A stretch of 64,000 nt of DNA from Serpula lacrymans var. lacrymans S7.9 (GCF_000218685.1 NW_006763296.1:1632907-1696906), one strand, 5' to 3'; shown: positions 22,685 through 35,878, numbered from the stretch's first letter. Made by a program: numbers and translations. Notes: generated by a model not told the origin, from the sequence alone.

Positions 22685-23105
22685 TCCACGCCCTCGTAGG
22701 AGGGTTTTATTCTCCTAGTAATCGGCTACTTATAAAGAGTGATTTCCGCAATTTACCCTTCGAGGTGACTAAAATATTGTCTTGGATTGGACAATTGTGG
22801 TCAAGCACCTGCTGGATGAAGTCCGAAAATTCAGTTTGGACTGTATTCGACTTCAAGCTTCAAGCTTCAAGCGCACGGCAGAGGGGATACAGGCAAATTT
22901 GGGGCATAGTCAAAACAACACGTATCCAGAGACAGACATAACTACATAAAAAATACATCCAATGGCATAGAAAACAAAGCCACACAGGGAGAGGCTGTAT
23001 GACAAGGATATATAAGAAACTAAAAAGGCCGAAAAGGTATCACAATAGGTAGAACAGAAGATGAACTTCGTCTTAAGGATAAATAGACTGACGAAACGAA
23101 TACCA
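22685..23105. other. Spacer between convergent Pex14 and RasGAP genes
   Basis: About 420 bases holding the two 3' ends. A small perfect repeat lies at 22851-22871. An open frame on the minus strand (22910-23119) is not supported. Confidence 0.5.
22851..22871. repeat. Three tandem copies of CTTCAAG
   Basis: The 7-base unit repeats three times without change, downstream of Pex14. Likely a replication-slippage microsatellite. Confidence 0.8.
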
Positions 23106-25921
23106 TTACCGCTTCGCAAAAACTTTCTTCAACAGCGCCAAGACCTTGGGAACATTCAACTGTACATATTCCAAGTCGAGAAGATGTTTGTTGTCTTTTT
23201 GCTGTGAAAGTTGGTTTAGTTAGTTGAGAGTCACCAACAGGGGGTCATAAGACGAACTTTCTCCAACAAATCATCAATTTTGAGATCCATCTCAAGAATG
23301 GCCTTTTCACGACCCTTATAATGCAGCGAAATGATGAATGTGCCTGGAGTAGGAGAAGTAATGTTGAAATATATATTAGGTCGTCTACATCCATAGCACG
23401 TTAGTGGGTGAGGGTAATGTAAATAATTCGTCACAAACCGATTATCTGGAACATTACTCTCCACTATAATACCCTCCTTCTCAAGCTGAGCATGAGTGAA
23501 TCGGTATGGGCCAAGGATGACAGTCTTCGTCGGCTTTCTTTCTTTGCCCCCTACTGTGACCACACCGACTCCAATGGTGGTACCTTTGTCTTTAGACGCT
23601 GTTAGACGAACATTTTGTAGGTAGGCTTTATATTGCTCTAGCTGAGAGCGAAGGTAGTTGTTGTGGTCGCAGATGGTTTTATAGACCGCTTCGAGAGACT
23701 TTGTTTCTAAAAGTATCTTCTCTCGCAAATTGCCCAAATGAACGAGCTCAGCCGAGACCTCGTCTTGCATTAGTTTGTAGCCATCCCCTTGTTCAATTAT
23801 CTTCTGCTCTTCTAGTTCGCGAAGCATTTCCTTGACTTTGATGCCTTTCCGCACAAGAGTGGCGTCCTTCGTCGTGGCAGCTCGCTCGGCGATTGCAGCC
23901 AGATTGTAGGGGCGTTTCTCAGTAGCGTGGGGGATGGAACGAATCAGCTGTACCAGAATAGATTTGGTTTCCATGTAGAGCATGTCGGCCGGAGAAACCG
24001 AATCCATGAGCGCACTCTGGGCATCATGCACAGACGTCTCCCATCGACTGTATAGATTAAGCTCTATAGTCCGATTTTCCTTGCGAGGTACCTGTGAAGG
24101 CGAAGGACCGAGCTCATCGGTAAGAATACGTAGGTGGAATTTGTCGTTGGGAGACTAGAAGGGATAAGAGAATTTAGTTTCAATATTGTTTTATCGTGTT
24201 AAGGACGTACCAGGCTTTCAATGTGCTGCAGTATTAAGGAATGCGTGTTATACAACTCGTTCATGGTAATATGTATCATAAGGTCCTTCTTTGATAGAGC
24301 CATGTATTGGTCCATCTAACGAAAGAAGAATGTCAGCTACACAAAAACATGTGCGTATTCCCTTAGCTACTAACCTCAAGTGTATCGTAGAAATCACCGA
24401 CTTCGCAAAGATTATTCAAGAACTGGTTAATTCGTGCTTTGTTGTTCTCGACAAACGGATTTAGAGTCATCATATAAGCTTCTTTAGCGTATGATGGCTT
24501 GTTTGCCAGATTCTGGAGCATCTTCGCTATCTGTTTTTGATATTAAAACATATACGTGTAGAAGAGAGGACAGAACTCACCAAGGTCAGTGTACGTCGGG
24601 GGTGTTTGGCGGGTACGCCTTCAACCAGCATATATGCTTGCGGAGTCACAATAGCCGGATTGATGAAACGAAGGAAGAAGAAACCGCCAATGAGAGAGCA
24701 AATAGCATAATCGGTAGCTTCCGGGTATTTTCTCTGTGAGTACTACGTGAGGAAAGTATGGGGAGTAGAGGCCAGGCAGACAAACCCTAGTAAGGCTACG
24801 AATTTGTTTACATATCCATCGAATTCCGTAAGGAACGCTTTCCATACTTTCTATGATGGTGACCAAAAAGCTGTTCGCAATTTCCATGAGCATAGTCAAC
24901 CTTGGAGCTATTATAGCCTGAACATCTGCGTTGTCAGAAGCAACTTCAGGAGGCACTCCTCGAGGCAGGTTTGGCGGCAAAGTTCCCGTTTCTTCTTCTA
25001 TTTGGTTAATCATTTGTTCGTAAACCTGTCGTAAAGAGATAAGATATTATTAGAAAGACTGAAACTTAGAAAATCTTACATACCTTGACAGGATTTATTT
25101 CGAGATTTAGGTCTTTATGCTCAATCAGGCTGTTGATACGCTCAGCGAGGACACCTTTGAGGTAGCTTTGTCCGGGGCCTCGGCGAGTATATGTGGTCAT
25201 CATTCGCGAAACGGGAGTGTTTGCCCGCAGCAGTGAGCCAAACTCTGTAGCTGTGTCAAACTGAGCAGAAAGCACAGACTGGAACATAGTCAGCAACAAA
25301 TGCTCCTCCCGACTTTCGTATTGGTTTCCATATAGTGTGAACATGACGGTTTGAAGGAGGGTGTCGATCTCGGATAAGCTGACGAGCCGGCAAAGAGAGG
25401 CGATATGTTTAGGCTCAGACTGCAGTAAGAAGAAAAGATTAGAGTATTGCTGCAGCTTTCGGTCATCGGGGTAGTGGCCTTCTGTTGGATCCACTTCCTC
25501 TAGTGTTCTTTCGACTTCACGTTGCTATAACATCGGTGTCAGACGACCTGACGACAACTAAACAGAAGATGAGGTAGACATACCTCGTCCGCAGCCATGC
25601 GATTCTGAATGAGTAGCGCAATGCGGGAATCGAGATAACGAACGTCACGTTCTAAAACAAAATTCTTCTTCGACTGAGCGGAAATCTTCCCTTTGAGATC
25701 TCGAAGTCGTTTCTGTGCTGTTGAACGAGGTTCAAGTCAGCTGTAAGTCCTTTCACGACGGTTCTACACAGCATACCTCGCGCTAGATCATCCTCAACCT
25801 CTACATCCTGCTCGGCGGCCATGCTGAAAAGAGCTGTAACACTGTACCTGTTGGTGTTTCTGTTGGTCAGTCTCCTTCCAGAGAGACTGCCAGGCGAAGT
25901 GGGCTGATCAACGTAAGACAT
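23106..25921 (-). CDS. Ras GTPase-activating protein, Gap1/Sar1 (IQGAP-related) type
   Basis: Ten exons (25921-25777, 25717-25584, 25524-25084, 25025-24786, 24733-24581, 24530-24375, 24315-24211, 24154-23439, 23384-23258, 23201-23106) give 770 residues. A short coiled N-terminus leads into a RasGAP domain. The likely arginine finger is in [13 protein letters not shown], and the signature [17 protein letters not shown] is intact. The C-terminal RasGAP_C region ([37 protein letters not shown]) is that of IQGAPs and fission-yeast Gap1. Calponin-homology and IQ motifs are missing, so it fits Gap1, which switches off Ras in mating and nutrient signalling. An upstream in-frame ATG at 25975 would add 18 residues. 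Confidence 0.92.
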
Positions 25922-28900
25922 GGCGAAGGATTGTCTGTGTACACGTAAAGTAACGGGCAGGGCGGAAGAGATCAAATGGCAATGGCGAGAAAGTCACAGC
26001 CTGAGGCGTGGAAAGGGTATGTGGGTGATATGTCCAACAGCTCCAGCGCCTGCAGGTTGGCAATGGCGACAAGACTTTGGAGAAAGTGTATCCAGGGGAT
26101 GTGTTTTATGTTTTTTGTGGGTATATGATGAAGGGATGTCACTGAGAATGAGGGGAAGGGAATGGCGATGGAAGCGACACCGTGTAGAATGGGGAACAAC
26201 GAACCTGTGGCTCACCGGCTTCTTCCACTTTTGGTCTCTGTGGCACACTAGTGAGCGTGGAACACCATCATATCCTGATTCACCAGCCCATCACCAACAG
26301 AAAACCTGTGAGTTAGCATGGCCCTCTTACAATTTAATAACATGATCACAGTAGTTGCTTGTCCTACCACCGCACTTGTATCTGCACAGCTATAACGTTG
26401 AAGTCGCGAATTTATATAGAAAATAGTGCACATCTCCGAGGCAAGTAACGCTTCGGCCACCATACTGCCACATTTTAATCAATATCAGACATTAGCGGAC
26501 TCGATGATTCCCTTATCTTACTGGAGTGACCACTTGACATGTCCATAGACGCCTCGGTCAGAATGCGATGGGCTCTTCACATGCCCATCATAGTCTTTTC
26601 GTAATCGACTGAGCAAATCACACCCTCAGCGCGGTGTCTCAAACGCACGTCTGTTGGCAATCTTGTTTCAATATCCTCGAGGATTCGTTGCCATGGAATG
26701 CGTTATTGGTGGCTTTCGTGTTTGCATCGGGGAACAAGTCCCCGGTGAGGTGGGTCCGCACTCAACTTTTGAAGTTGCTCCAATCCGAGGTACCATTCAT
26801 TTCAGCAAATGATAGCCAACCTCACCATATCAGCGTGGTGATGAGACTTGCCGTGTATAGTTGCATGGCAGTGCTGTACATCAACGTGCTCCAGATAAGC
26901 CCGTCTATTCAAACAGCAATCTTCTTATGTTTCCTCGAAATGCCTTGCATAATAACAATGCTGGCATGGGGTATTCATTGGTCCGTGTAGGGTTGCCTTT
27001 TAGGATTCATAATCAAAATACGACGCATTTATACGAGCAAATCAAAGTTCTGGTCATGTACCGTGCGGCTTTACTGTGATATAATATCCCCGACGAGCGT
27101 CGTGCGTCTCTGAGATTCACGGTCGAAGATGAGGAATAGAATTTTTTCAGAGCGCCGCTGCTCGGCGCAGGCCTTTTCACCCTCATTTTCTACGGATTAC
27201 GAAAAGCATGATTGCGGAGATCTTGTCTAGTTCCACCACGGCGACTTCAGCTGGACAGGTTCCTGGAGTTCTTCTCCCAGCGATTTCATCTGGAACGGAA
27301 GAGTGGTTATCATTAACAAATGGGCATTCCGTGGGCAGCGGCATGATGAGGTTAAGGTTTTTTTCCCGTCCACTATCAAGCGCTTTAGTATTGAGGCTAG
27401 GGTAGTAGATTTGATTCATCTATTGTAACTTGAAGCGCATTCGCAGTTGGAATCTCCCCCTCTTTAACACCGTAATTGAAGTTATCACAATCTCGATGGG
27501 GTACATGACCGTTATAAGCACGCGAATTCGTCCATTGAAGTAAATGTATTGAAACAAATTGAGCATGTCAAGGTAAATAGTACTTTTCGGAGGAGAAATG
27601 AGGGAATCAACTAAACACATTGCGGCATACTCAAGGAGGGACATTTCGCTGCTCGGAGTCTTTCGTGTTTTCCTTTGGACGGACGTCCTCCGGCTCGAAT
27701 TGCGCGGTATGTTGTTGGTCCTCCGACGTATAGACAATTCTATACGCAGAGCGGGTACACTAGAGAAAATCATAAGCTGCAATGCTGCGAGGGGGGAAAA
27801 TATGTACAGCACCCTTTTTGCGACTTCAAGGATGCCGACTATAATTCCTACTACCCAGACATTTGCCCGGATCCGGACTTCAACCTCTTGGTTCTGACAG
27901 CCACTATCAAGACAGGGTTAACCGAAGAAATGGATAGCACTTACGATTGCCTATATTTTAGATGATACCGTCAATGAGGGTCAATGAACTGAGAGCACTT
28001 TACTCACATAGTTAACTCGCGACTTGATATCTGAATTGCTGTTCATCCTTTGGAGATAAGGTAAATAAGGGAACAGGCGAAGGGACGGCCGCTCCACTCT
28101 TATACACGGCGCCTGCACTAGTCGTTGAACCGGGTTGAAGTGAAAATACCATGATGACCATCTCAAGATTATTGCATGACGAAGTTGTGTGCTTCTATAG
28201 ATCTCGGGTAACTGAGACGCCTTGAAGATTTGAGAGTTGATATATCAGGAAGGAATGGGTTCCTAGTGATCCATGCAGCTACAGCATGTCCCAGTACATT
28301 GCAGGGACTTACGCCACATGCCGCTGGCGAAACATGGTGAAAATGGCGATCGGATTAGCGTGTGATGTAAGATGGTCATGTTTTACCAAGAACAAGTAAC
28401 ATCAGCCCACCATCTTGAAGATGCAGACCAAAAACATAGTTGAGCTAGACTACTGCCTGATACGACTTTCCAAGCCCAAAGCTCCCGGCAGTACCAGTCC
28501 TATGACTCAATGAGTGAGCATTTAGGAAAGCCGAGCCTGAACTACGAAAAAAGAATCTCAGATACGTCCATTTGGACCAGAATGTTCTTACCTGGAACGT
28601 GCAAATATTCTTGAATGGAGCACTGGGGGTAATTCAGCGGAATACTCGGGCGGTACTCAGCGGCACTTGGCCACCATTACATAACGAGTAAGCTTGGTGG
28701 GAGGCGGTGTTGTTCAGTTCTCGAAAGCTATTTTCGTTGCTAATCCATGACATTCTTTCTGCCACTGGCAGTCCTTGCGCAGGCCTTTATTTTCTTGAAA
28801 GCGGTTGCGAGCAAGCCGTCTTAGTGTAACGTTGGGAAAACGCTGGATTTACGTTCACGTATTTGTCGCACCATCGACGATAATTGCAGGATCTGGTGAT

Positions 28901-28982
28901 CTAGCACCACTCGCAGTCGGCAACAACACCGTCATCGCGTGTACTTACGAAACACTCCCTTCTTCAACGTTCTGATAGAAAA
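25922..28982. other. 3 kb without a supportable gene
   Basis: Between two divergent housekeeping genes lies an unusually long empty stretch. Open frames exist, for example 26634-26990 (plus, hydrophobic), 27598-27897 (plus) and 27420-27812 (minus). None shows a family motif, and the two near 27.6 kb overlap on opposite strands. The hydrophobic frame could be one exon of a membrane protein, or its remnant, but I could not extend it by splicing. The ends should carry the promoters of the RasGAP and PalA genes. Confidence 0.4.
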
Positions 28983-31900
28983 ATGCCAAACCAGCTAGCA
29001 ATCCCATTCAAGAAACATTTTCCTGTTTCCATTCGCCAGGCTGTTCGTGACTATATCCATGCACATAGCAGTGATCACCCAGAGGCGTTTAAGTGGGATA
29101 TCAATCGGTGGGAATCGTTAAGGAAAGATGGCGTTGGAGGAGTGGTACATGTCAATCGGATTGATACTGCAATCAAGTTAGTCGCCGCAAACCATCACCG
29201 GTGTGTCCTGACCAGAAGACAAGTTATCACACACAGCTTGTGTTTATATTGACTAAAATGCCCGCTGATGTCAGTCGCCCTCCCATCAGGACTTTACCTA
29301 CTTATGTGTCAAGGTCCCTATAGATAAACTTGGAAATCTCCTATGCCCATGCATTTTCTCCGGCGTCCACGCCCATTACAATGCGAAGTCTGGCCTTCGA
29401 GCGAGCTGCGGTTCTCTTCAACCTCGCAGCTTTGTACTCGCAGCTGGCTTCTTCGGAAGATAGATCGAGCCAGGACGGCGTCAAACGCGCCAGTGCATTT
29501 TATCAGGCAAGTTCAGCCCGAACTCTAGCGGAGAACAGCAGTTTATCAGAGTTCACAGAATGCCGCTGGAACCCTGTCGTTCCTCGTATCTTCGGCTCTT
29601 CCGAAACTCGTGTTCGCTTCAGATAAGGAAGACCTACCAAGGGATCTCTCTGAATCTTTTGTGAAGAGTATGGAATACCTTATGCTTGCACAGGCACAAG
29701 AATGTGTTTGGCAGAGGGCAGTCATGGGTGAGTTAGATTGTTCCAAGAGCTTCTCCATGTACTCATTTCGCCAGACCATTACAAAAACGGTTTGATTGCG
29801 AAGTTAGCGGCTAAAGTTTCGTCCCTATACGCCGTATCCTTAACCACAATACACGCAGCCGCTCCGCCTATTACTCGTGATTTTCCTTCTGTAAGTGTCT
29901 ATGTGATTTCATGATCAGTGAACTAGAAGTCTGTTACAAATAGGACTGGATTTCACAAATAGAAACGAAGCAGTCTCACTTTGCTGCGGCAGCACAGTAT
30001 AGAAAAAGCATAGACGACCTTGAGGCTAATAGGTTGATAACCGTTTCCACGTAAAATGTTTGACCGCGTTGGATGACTTGTTTGCTCTGCTGTAGATATG
30101 GCCTCGAGTTGGCTCGCTTGTTCCAAGCGGAGATCACGGCAAAGAAAGGTTATAACATGGCCAGGCGCGGCGGAGTCCAATCGGCTGTACTCCAAGACAT
30201 CAAAGTGGGTTTTTAATTATTATTTATGCTAACTCGTCTTTTGGTACGACGGGTAGCCAATGGTGATTGTTGTGGTCCGAGCGCTCTCCCATCCCATAAT
30301 CATTTACTTTAAACCTTATTATGTGCACAAACAAGGGCATCAACCGGCTGGTGCTGACTATCTTTGTTTTGTATCTTGTTTGGTCGTCCTTCACTGAGCT
30401 TTGCCATTCAGTCCCTTCTCGATGCTGTACAAAAAAATCTCACTCGCGCTGAGAGGGATAATGACCTCATATACCACCAAGATGTGCCAGCGTCATCAGC
30501 GCTTCCCCCAATACAAGAGGTATCAATGGTTCAAAGTAACACTCCTCCCCAACTGCAAGACCCGAAGAGTGCCGTTGGCGACGAAGGCATTCTCTTCGGT
30601 GAGATGCTGGGCTGGGGAGCCCGCGAAGCCATCAGTAAGCTGATTTTCCGAGAAATGTGGACGTGGAATGACAAGGTACTAGATATCTATAATGACAATA
30701 AACAAACACTGGTCAAAGAAAAAATAAGTGATGCTGCGCAGGAAATGAACGACGAGGCAGAGGAGTTCGTACCGTTAAATCTATCAATGTCGGTTTCTGA
30801 CCATGTCGGCTAGCATCCTGGCAGCCCTAAACCTACCATCTTCTCTGGAGGCTTTAGAAAAACCCGTTGGCCTTCCTCCCAGTTTACTGAAAAAAGCAGA
30901 AGAGGTCCGACTGGAACAGGGGCCAGAAAGCATCGAGGCATCTCTTGATGATGTACACCGACTAGCGCATCACGATATGGCAATTTTGAATGAGGTCAGT
31001 GTTTAGCCATCTACGCGAATCGCACAATATTGAAGCCAGCCGCGCAAAAGGCTATGGACATCTTGGATAACGAGGCTTCAGAAGATGAGGCTGCGCGCAA
31101 AGAGACGTTGGTTAGTCGGATCCCCTCTCACCAGGCTAACCGAGAACTGGTGCAGAAGCAACAACGGTATCGCGATGTTCTGACTCAAGCAGCGGAAAGT
31201 GATGAACTCGTCAGGCAGAAATGGGATGAATGGGAAACTAATATTGTCGCCCTTACATGGGACGAGGTACGATACGCGCTACATATCCAGAGCAAGCTTT
31301 ACTTACGACACGGCCACAGGGCGACCTGGAGGCTTTAGTACCATCCAATGCAGGTCGTGCAACATCAGTCAGTGCCCAGACGCAGAAGTTCGCGCGCACA
31401 CTTCGTGTGTTACTGGAATCTTTAGATGAACTCTTTCGCGCTCGAAAAGAATTGGTAGAGCGAGCCCAACGGCTCGCGGATGGCGACAACGTCAGATCCA
31501 AAATATTAAAAGCCGCTTCTAACTTTGAGCGGTGGGTCGATGTCCAGCCTGTAATGTTTGAGGACGTTTCGGATGAGGAGCTCGCCAAGTATGATCGGTT
31601 TATTCAAGGGCTTGCGGAGTCGCAGAAAAAACAAGAGGAGATCCTTGACTCGCTCAGGGTACGCGCGTCCAGACTGAATACATGGGAGCTCTTTGACAGG
31701 TTATATATTAGGTAAATAACGAGCACTTCGTCCAATCACGGAAGGAAGACCCTTCCATAAAAGAACGCGAGCAGGCACTGCGATCTCTGGATTTAGCTTA
31801 CCATAAATATCGCGAAATCTCAAGGAACCTTGAGGAAGGAATGAAGGTGGGATTTGTTCTAGATTTGTTTTTACATAGCTTGATTGGCGCTCGGTTAGTT

Positions 31901-32230
31901 CTATAATAATCTCACTGGGATCCTTCTGCAATTCAAAGAGGCATGCAAGCTTTGGAGTAATGCGAGAAGCAAAGAAATCCGGTACGATTGACGTACTATC
32001 TGCCCATTTCAGGCCTTGCTAAACTCAGAGTCAGTTCTCTATCTCATTCACTGCAAACGTTGAGCATTAGCGCGGAAGAAAAGGAAGCAACCACGCCACC
32101 ACCTGCTGTATCTGAGGCACCGTCGGCTCGAGCAGGAAAAAAACCTGCTATTTCCCTTCCGCCGTTGAATTCATCGGAATGGGAAACCATGAATCTACCG
32201 GCCAGCCCACCTCGTTTTTCAAAGAGATAA
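28983..32230 (+). CDS. RIM20: pH-response regulator PalA/Rim20 (Bro1 domain protein)
   Basis: Fifteen exons give 791 residues: 28983-29176, 29224-29269, 29324-29506, 29559-29727, 29775-29890, 29944-30032, 30096-30204, 30412-30634, 30683-30773, 30814-30994, 31051-31266, 31320-31658, 31712-31846, 31899-31981, 32029-32230. PalA/Rim20 binds ESCRT-III (Snf7) by its Bro1 domain and the transcription factor PacC/Rim101 by its V domain, to allow proteolytic activation at alkaline pH. The start MPNQLAIPFKK, GGVVHVNRIDTAI, FERAAVLFNLAALYSQLA, MLAQAQECVWQRAVM and YNMARRGGVQSAVLQD mark the Bro1 domain. The V domain follows with LDLAYHKYREISRNL. The third intron is GC-AG (CAG|GCAAGT). The C-terminus is short and Pro-rich. 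Confidence 0.93.
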
Positions 32231-32681
32231 GTGGAATATTGACCGACAGTCTGTTCGTAGCTCTCTTCTTTTCTACTTTGAAGTTATGTGTATGAAATAG
32301 TTGTAGGATTTGTTGTACTTTCCTTCGCAATATTCAGTTACTGGCATCTGTACCTTGCGTTGTGCTCCATATATTTAAATTTGAGTCTCACATTTGAGTA
32401 CAGTGGGCTATGCGAGGACTCATTCTCTTAGCAAACGGATAGGATGACCTCTCCGATATATGGCTTTCAAGTCCCTACCTGACCTTGAGTGGGGAATCCG
32501 TCCTCCTCACAAAAAGAGATCCAGCCAAGCTCGCAATGTCGGCAAATATGATAAAGCGCGACTCGGAGCTAGCCGAGCAGGTACCAGTAGTATCATCAAA
32601 CTTGAACACAGCTTTAATCATTGCCTTGACCGTCGCCAAACTCTCAGCTTTATCGTTCACCAGTATCATATCTAGGAATTC
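32231..32681. other. Spacer between PalA and the DM9-domain gene
   Basis: About 450 bases. Small open frames at 32460-32675 and 32485-32685 show nothing recognisable. The 3' half likely contains the promoter of the next gene. Confidence 0.45.
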
Positions 32682-33374
32682 ATGACAATGTTTAACGACA
32701 TATCGTCCAAGGACTCGGATGTGAAACATCCTCCCCCGTATACACCCTCGCCTGCGCTCAAGCCTCCCGCGTCAGGCTTCCGCATCCCCTTGCGCGCATC
32801 GTCCTCCTTCCCGCTAGTTCATCAGACCAAACGGCCGCCTTGTCTCGACGCAGATAATTATTCGCCAGTCTTCCTAGGCTCTGCAATACTTCCTAATCTT
32901 AGCTCTGTACATCCCTGCAAAGTATGTCCATGCCTTTCCCCTCCCTGCCGTGTTCCCTATGGTGGGACAGAAGTAGAGCATCAAGGGCGCTATGATTTAC
33001 TGCCGTACGACGAAATTTTGATGGAGTGGGTCCCTACCAGTCTGGGTAGAATCCCTCACGGCCGAAGACCGGTGGAGGGGGGTTACGAAGAGAACGGAGC
33101 CAAGTTGTACCATGCCTTAGCATGGGTGCAAGGCGTCCGTACTCCGGGAAAGACGGGAGAACATCTCGTAAGTCCTTACATAGCGCTATGAATTTATCTC
33201 AGATCATTGAACGGAGTATCCTTTCCCGTTTAATTAACTACTTAGGATGGTTGTAACATCGCATTTGGTGGAGATGAGCATGTAATCTCCAAGGGATATG
33301 ACATTTTGTATGTCTTCTCAACTGATTGGAGCTACATTCGAAGCTAATAAGCTCATTATAGATGCTGGAAGTGA
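32682..33374 (+). CDS. DUF3421 (DM9-repeat) protein
   Basis: Three exons (32682-33167, 33246-33307, 33362-33374) give 186 residues. After a Pro-rich polar N-terminus of about 100 residues comes a DM9-type domain with MEWVPTSLGRIPHGRRPVEG, GYEENGAKLYHALAWVQGVR, PGKTGEHL, DGCNIAFGGDEHVISKGYDI and a final LCWK. DM9/D3421 proteins occur in many fungi and animals, and several bind mannose, but the role in fungi is not known. The last exon codes only for the end of one codon plus CWK. A signal peptide is not visible, so the protein is probably intracellular. Confidence 0.82.
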
Positions 33375-33614
33375 ACATTTGGATGATTTGTAAAAATATG
33401 CTTATATGCTTATGTATATGTAAGGTTAACGAGTTTGCTGTTGGGACTGCGGGGTCATTCTCAAAGACATAAAGATACGAGATTATAAATTTACTCAACT
33501 CCGACCAGCAAGTAACGCAACCATCTATTCAGGACTATGTACACCCAAATTATGCGATCTTACAAACTATCCCTCACAAGAATTAGGTCGCAGATTGCTT
33601 TTCCCTTAAGGTCC

Positions 33615-35644
33615 TCACTTCCACGTCTCGTCACCACGAGGCGTACTACATGCAGAACAAGCAAGATGCTCCGCATCATTATGCCTGCTTCCCTGATTAA
33701 TCGTGGCATAAAGGGAATAAAAAGCAATGCTTACAGAGTACACACCAAACACGGCCAGTACCCTCGATCTGTTTCTCGGCTGCACTTATCACCATCACGG
33801 CCACCTAGCCCGTGACTGGACGCCGCCGCAATGAGGCCCGAGGTTTCATTTTTCCTCAGTCGAAGTTCACTGTCAACCATTTCCCGGTGACCCCGTGAAG
33901 AATTTGGACGCTCATCTTCTGCCAAAAAAAAATGCAGGGTGTGTGAAGGCTTTGCTCTTTTACTTGGGCGAAATTCCTCAGCTTCATGTTTGCGAGATTC
34001 TTTGGCATTTCCTGTAAGATCATTTGTTGTAAGGTCGATGATGGACTGCTGCTTCCGGACAGACGGTCCAGCTGCCGAGTTCCCATCCGTTGAACCTGAG
34101 CCGTTCGAAATGAATTTAACGTCACAAGATCCCAAGCTCCGAGAATCCACTTTCGCACAATCCATTGCACGAGAAGGCAGTTTGAAGTCAGCATAAAAGT
34201 TATGGTTTTGTGATTTCATATTATCGAGGTCCTGGCCGCCCATTGTCTCTGCCATTATCCGTCGTCGGTCTTGATCTGTTTCAGCAGAACCGTCATCTTC
34301 AGTGTCGGTGTCGAGATCGATAGTTTGCTCCTCATCCTTTGAAGGGAGAGATCCAGATCCAGAGCCTGAAAATACTCATATTCACTATGACACCCTTGGA
34401 CTATCTTGTAGCCATCCTTACCACATAATTGACGTATCCTCTTTTCCGCCGCATGCGCTCGTTCTTCCCTAGCACGCTTGCTGCATATCAAGTCAGATAA
34501 GAAAGTTAGTGCACCTTCTAGTTTGCCGAAGCTGCTCTCACCTGGCCGCTTTCTTTCGAAATCCTACACCCACATTTTTCTGCTCACCGTTGGCATCATT
34601 AGCCAGCGCTACTCCGTCCCCTGTAAATGCGCCTTGAGCAGTTATTCGGGAGCCTGGCTTGCGTTGCTTAGCCGTTTGAGCACCGGTATGGTTCCCAGGA
34701 CCCGCTTTTTTATAGGGGCGGCGTCGGCGGAGAGATGCAGGACGGGCGCGGGCATGAGCGCCACCACACTGATTGATTATCACTTGGCAATTAGGGAGTG
34801 CATGAATAGGAGATAAGAAAGATTATTCAAACCATGTATTCTGGGAAATCTCCACTCTCAGGGCCATGTCCATCAACCCGAGCGGAGTCGACGAGCCTCG
34901 TACCAGCCGACCAATAACCTGCAGTTGATTGGAACAATGACTCAGTATTCCAAAATGCCACCGTGATACCCACCGTCGCCGTAATATCCTTTGACTTGTA
35001 AGTTTCTAACTTCGTTACGAAGTTGCTTCCAAAGGGCTTGAAAGGCAGGGCCATGGTTCATGTGCTTAAAGAGCGCCGTGTGTTAATTTGGTCAACGTAA
35101 TTATGGAAATACTAGGAAGAGCATACTTGGATGTGCGCGAGCTGTTGAAACAGTTTTAGGGATAGTGCGGTTCGAAACCATCAGAATGCGAACCTCATGA
35201 CATAAAGTACTGATTAACCAATGGGTTGGGAGCAAGAGGCCGTTCACTCCTCGCAATACTAGTTCTGCCGTTAATCAAAATGCAGGGTGAAGATGAAGAC
35301 AACCCAAAAAGCCAAGGTCAGAGCACGCTTACCTACTGTCTCGCCGTTATTCCAATTTCTGCCTGCGAATACGCGATTATATTCATACTGGGCGGCCGTG
35401 CCACACCAATGGAACGTTCAACGTTATCGGACCTGGACATGACACTTCTGATTCCACTTACCTCTTCAAAACTATTAATGGAAAATCCATGTCCTTTCAT
35501 GACTGGCTTTATTTGAGCGGCTAGAGCTCGCATAAGCTGCCTAGCTTCCTCTTGCGGACGCGTATCTGACACAGGCAGAACTGAAATGAAGTTGATGTAG
35601 GGATTTGGGTTTGTCTCCCGCTCGTTAAGTCGTACGTGTACCAT
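33615..35644 (-). CDS. WSS1: DNA-protein crosslink protease, Wss1/SPRTN-like (WLM domain)
   Basis: Eleven exons (35644-35462, 35387-35333, 35264-35194, 35141-35127, 35064-34974, 34918-34833, 34768-34542, 34480-34422, 34365-33735, 33684-33615, with frame kept across each join; ten listed blocks encode 495 residues). Wss1 proteases digest proteins crosslinked to DNA in the nucleus. The WLM domain starts at MVHVRLNERE and contains FAGRNWNNGETVELVLRG, then the metalloprotease motif HELAHIQHMNHG (zinc ligands H-E-x-x-H-x5-H), and KGYYGDGYWSAGTRL. A middle region carries basic and acidic stretches, and the end has a RanBP2-type zinc finger WPCLVCTL...HLACSACSTP. The HELAH motif is split by an intron, and its second half is on a 15-base exon. 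Confidence 0.92.
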
Positions 35645-35878
35645 AATGATATATGCTTCTAACTTGGGTTTTGGAATCAAGTTGAAATGGGGTCAGCCTC
35701 TGGGTAAAGGAAGAGCTACTAGTCATACCAAAAGTGTATCATGGCACACGATTTCAAGAATGAGATGCACGTGACCTGCACGTGCTGCGTCGTGCCTAAG
35801 GTTAGGGTATAACACGTATCCGCAAAACCTCTGGGGAACCTAACACGCGCCGCATCAGTATTTTGAACTGCTACCGCC

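Noticed and set aside
26634..26990. Hydrophobic open frame of 118 codons
   Set aside because: No family motif, no splice partners that extend it, and no stop-free continuation; kept only as a remark on the long gap.
27420..27897. Overlapping open frames on both strands near 27.6 kb
   Set aside because: They mirror each other and neither has recognisable content, so at most one could be real and nothing favours either.
34478..34816. Plus-strand open frame across the Wss1 gene
   Set aside because: It is the shadow of the minus-strand exons, whose translation has clear WLM and zinc-finger motifs.
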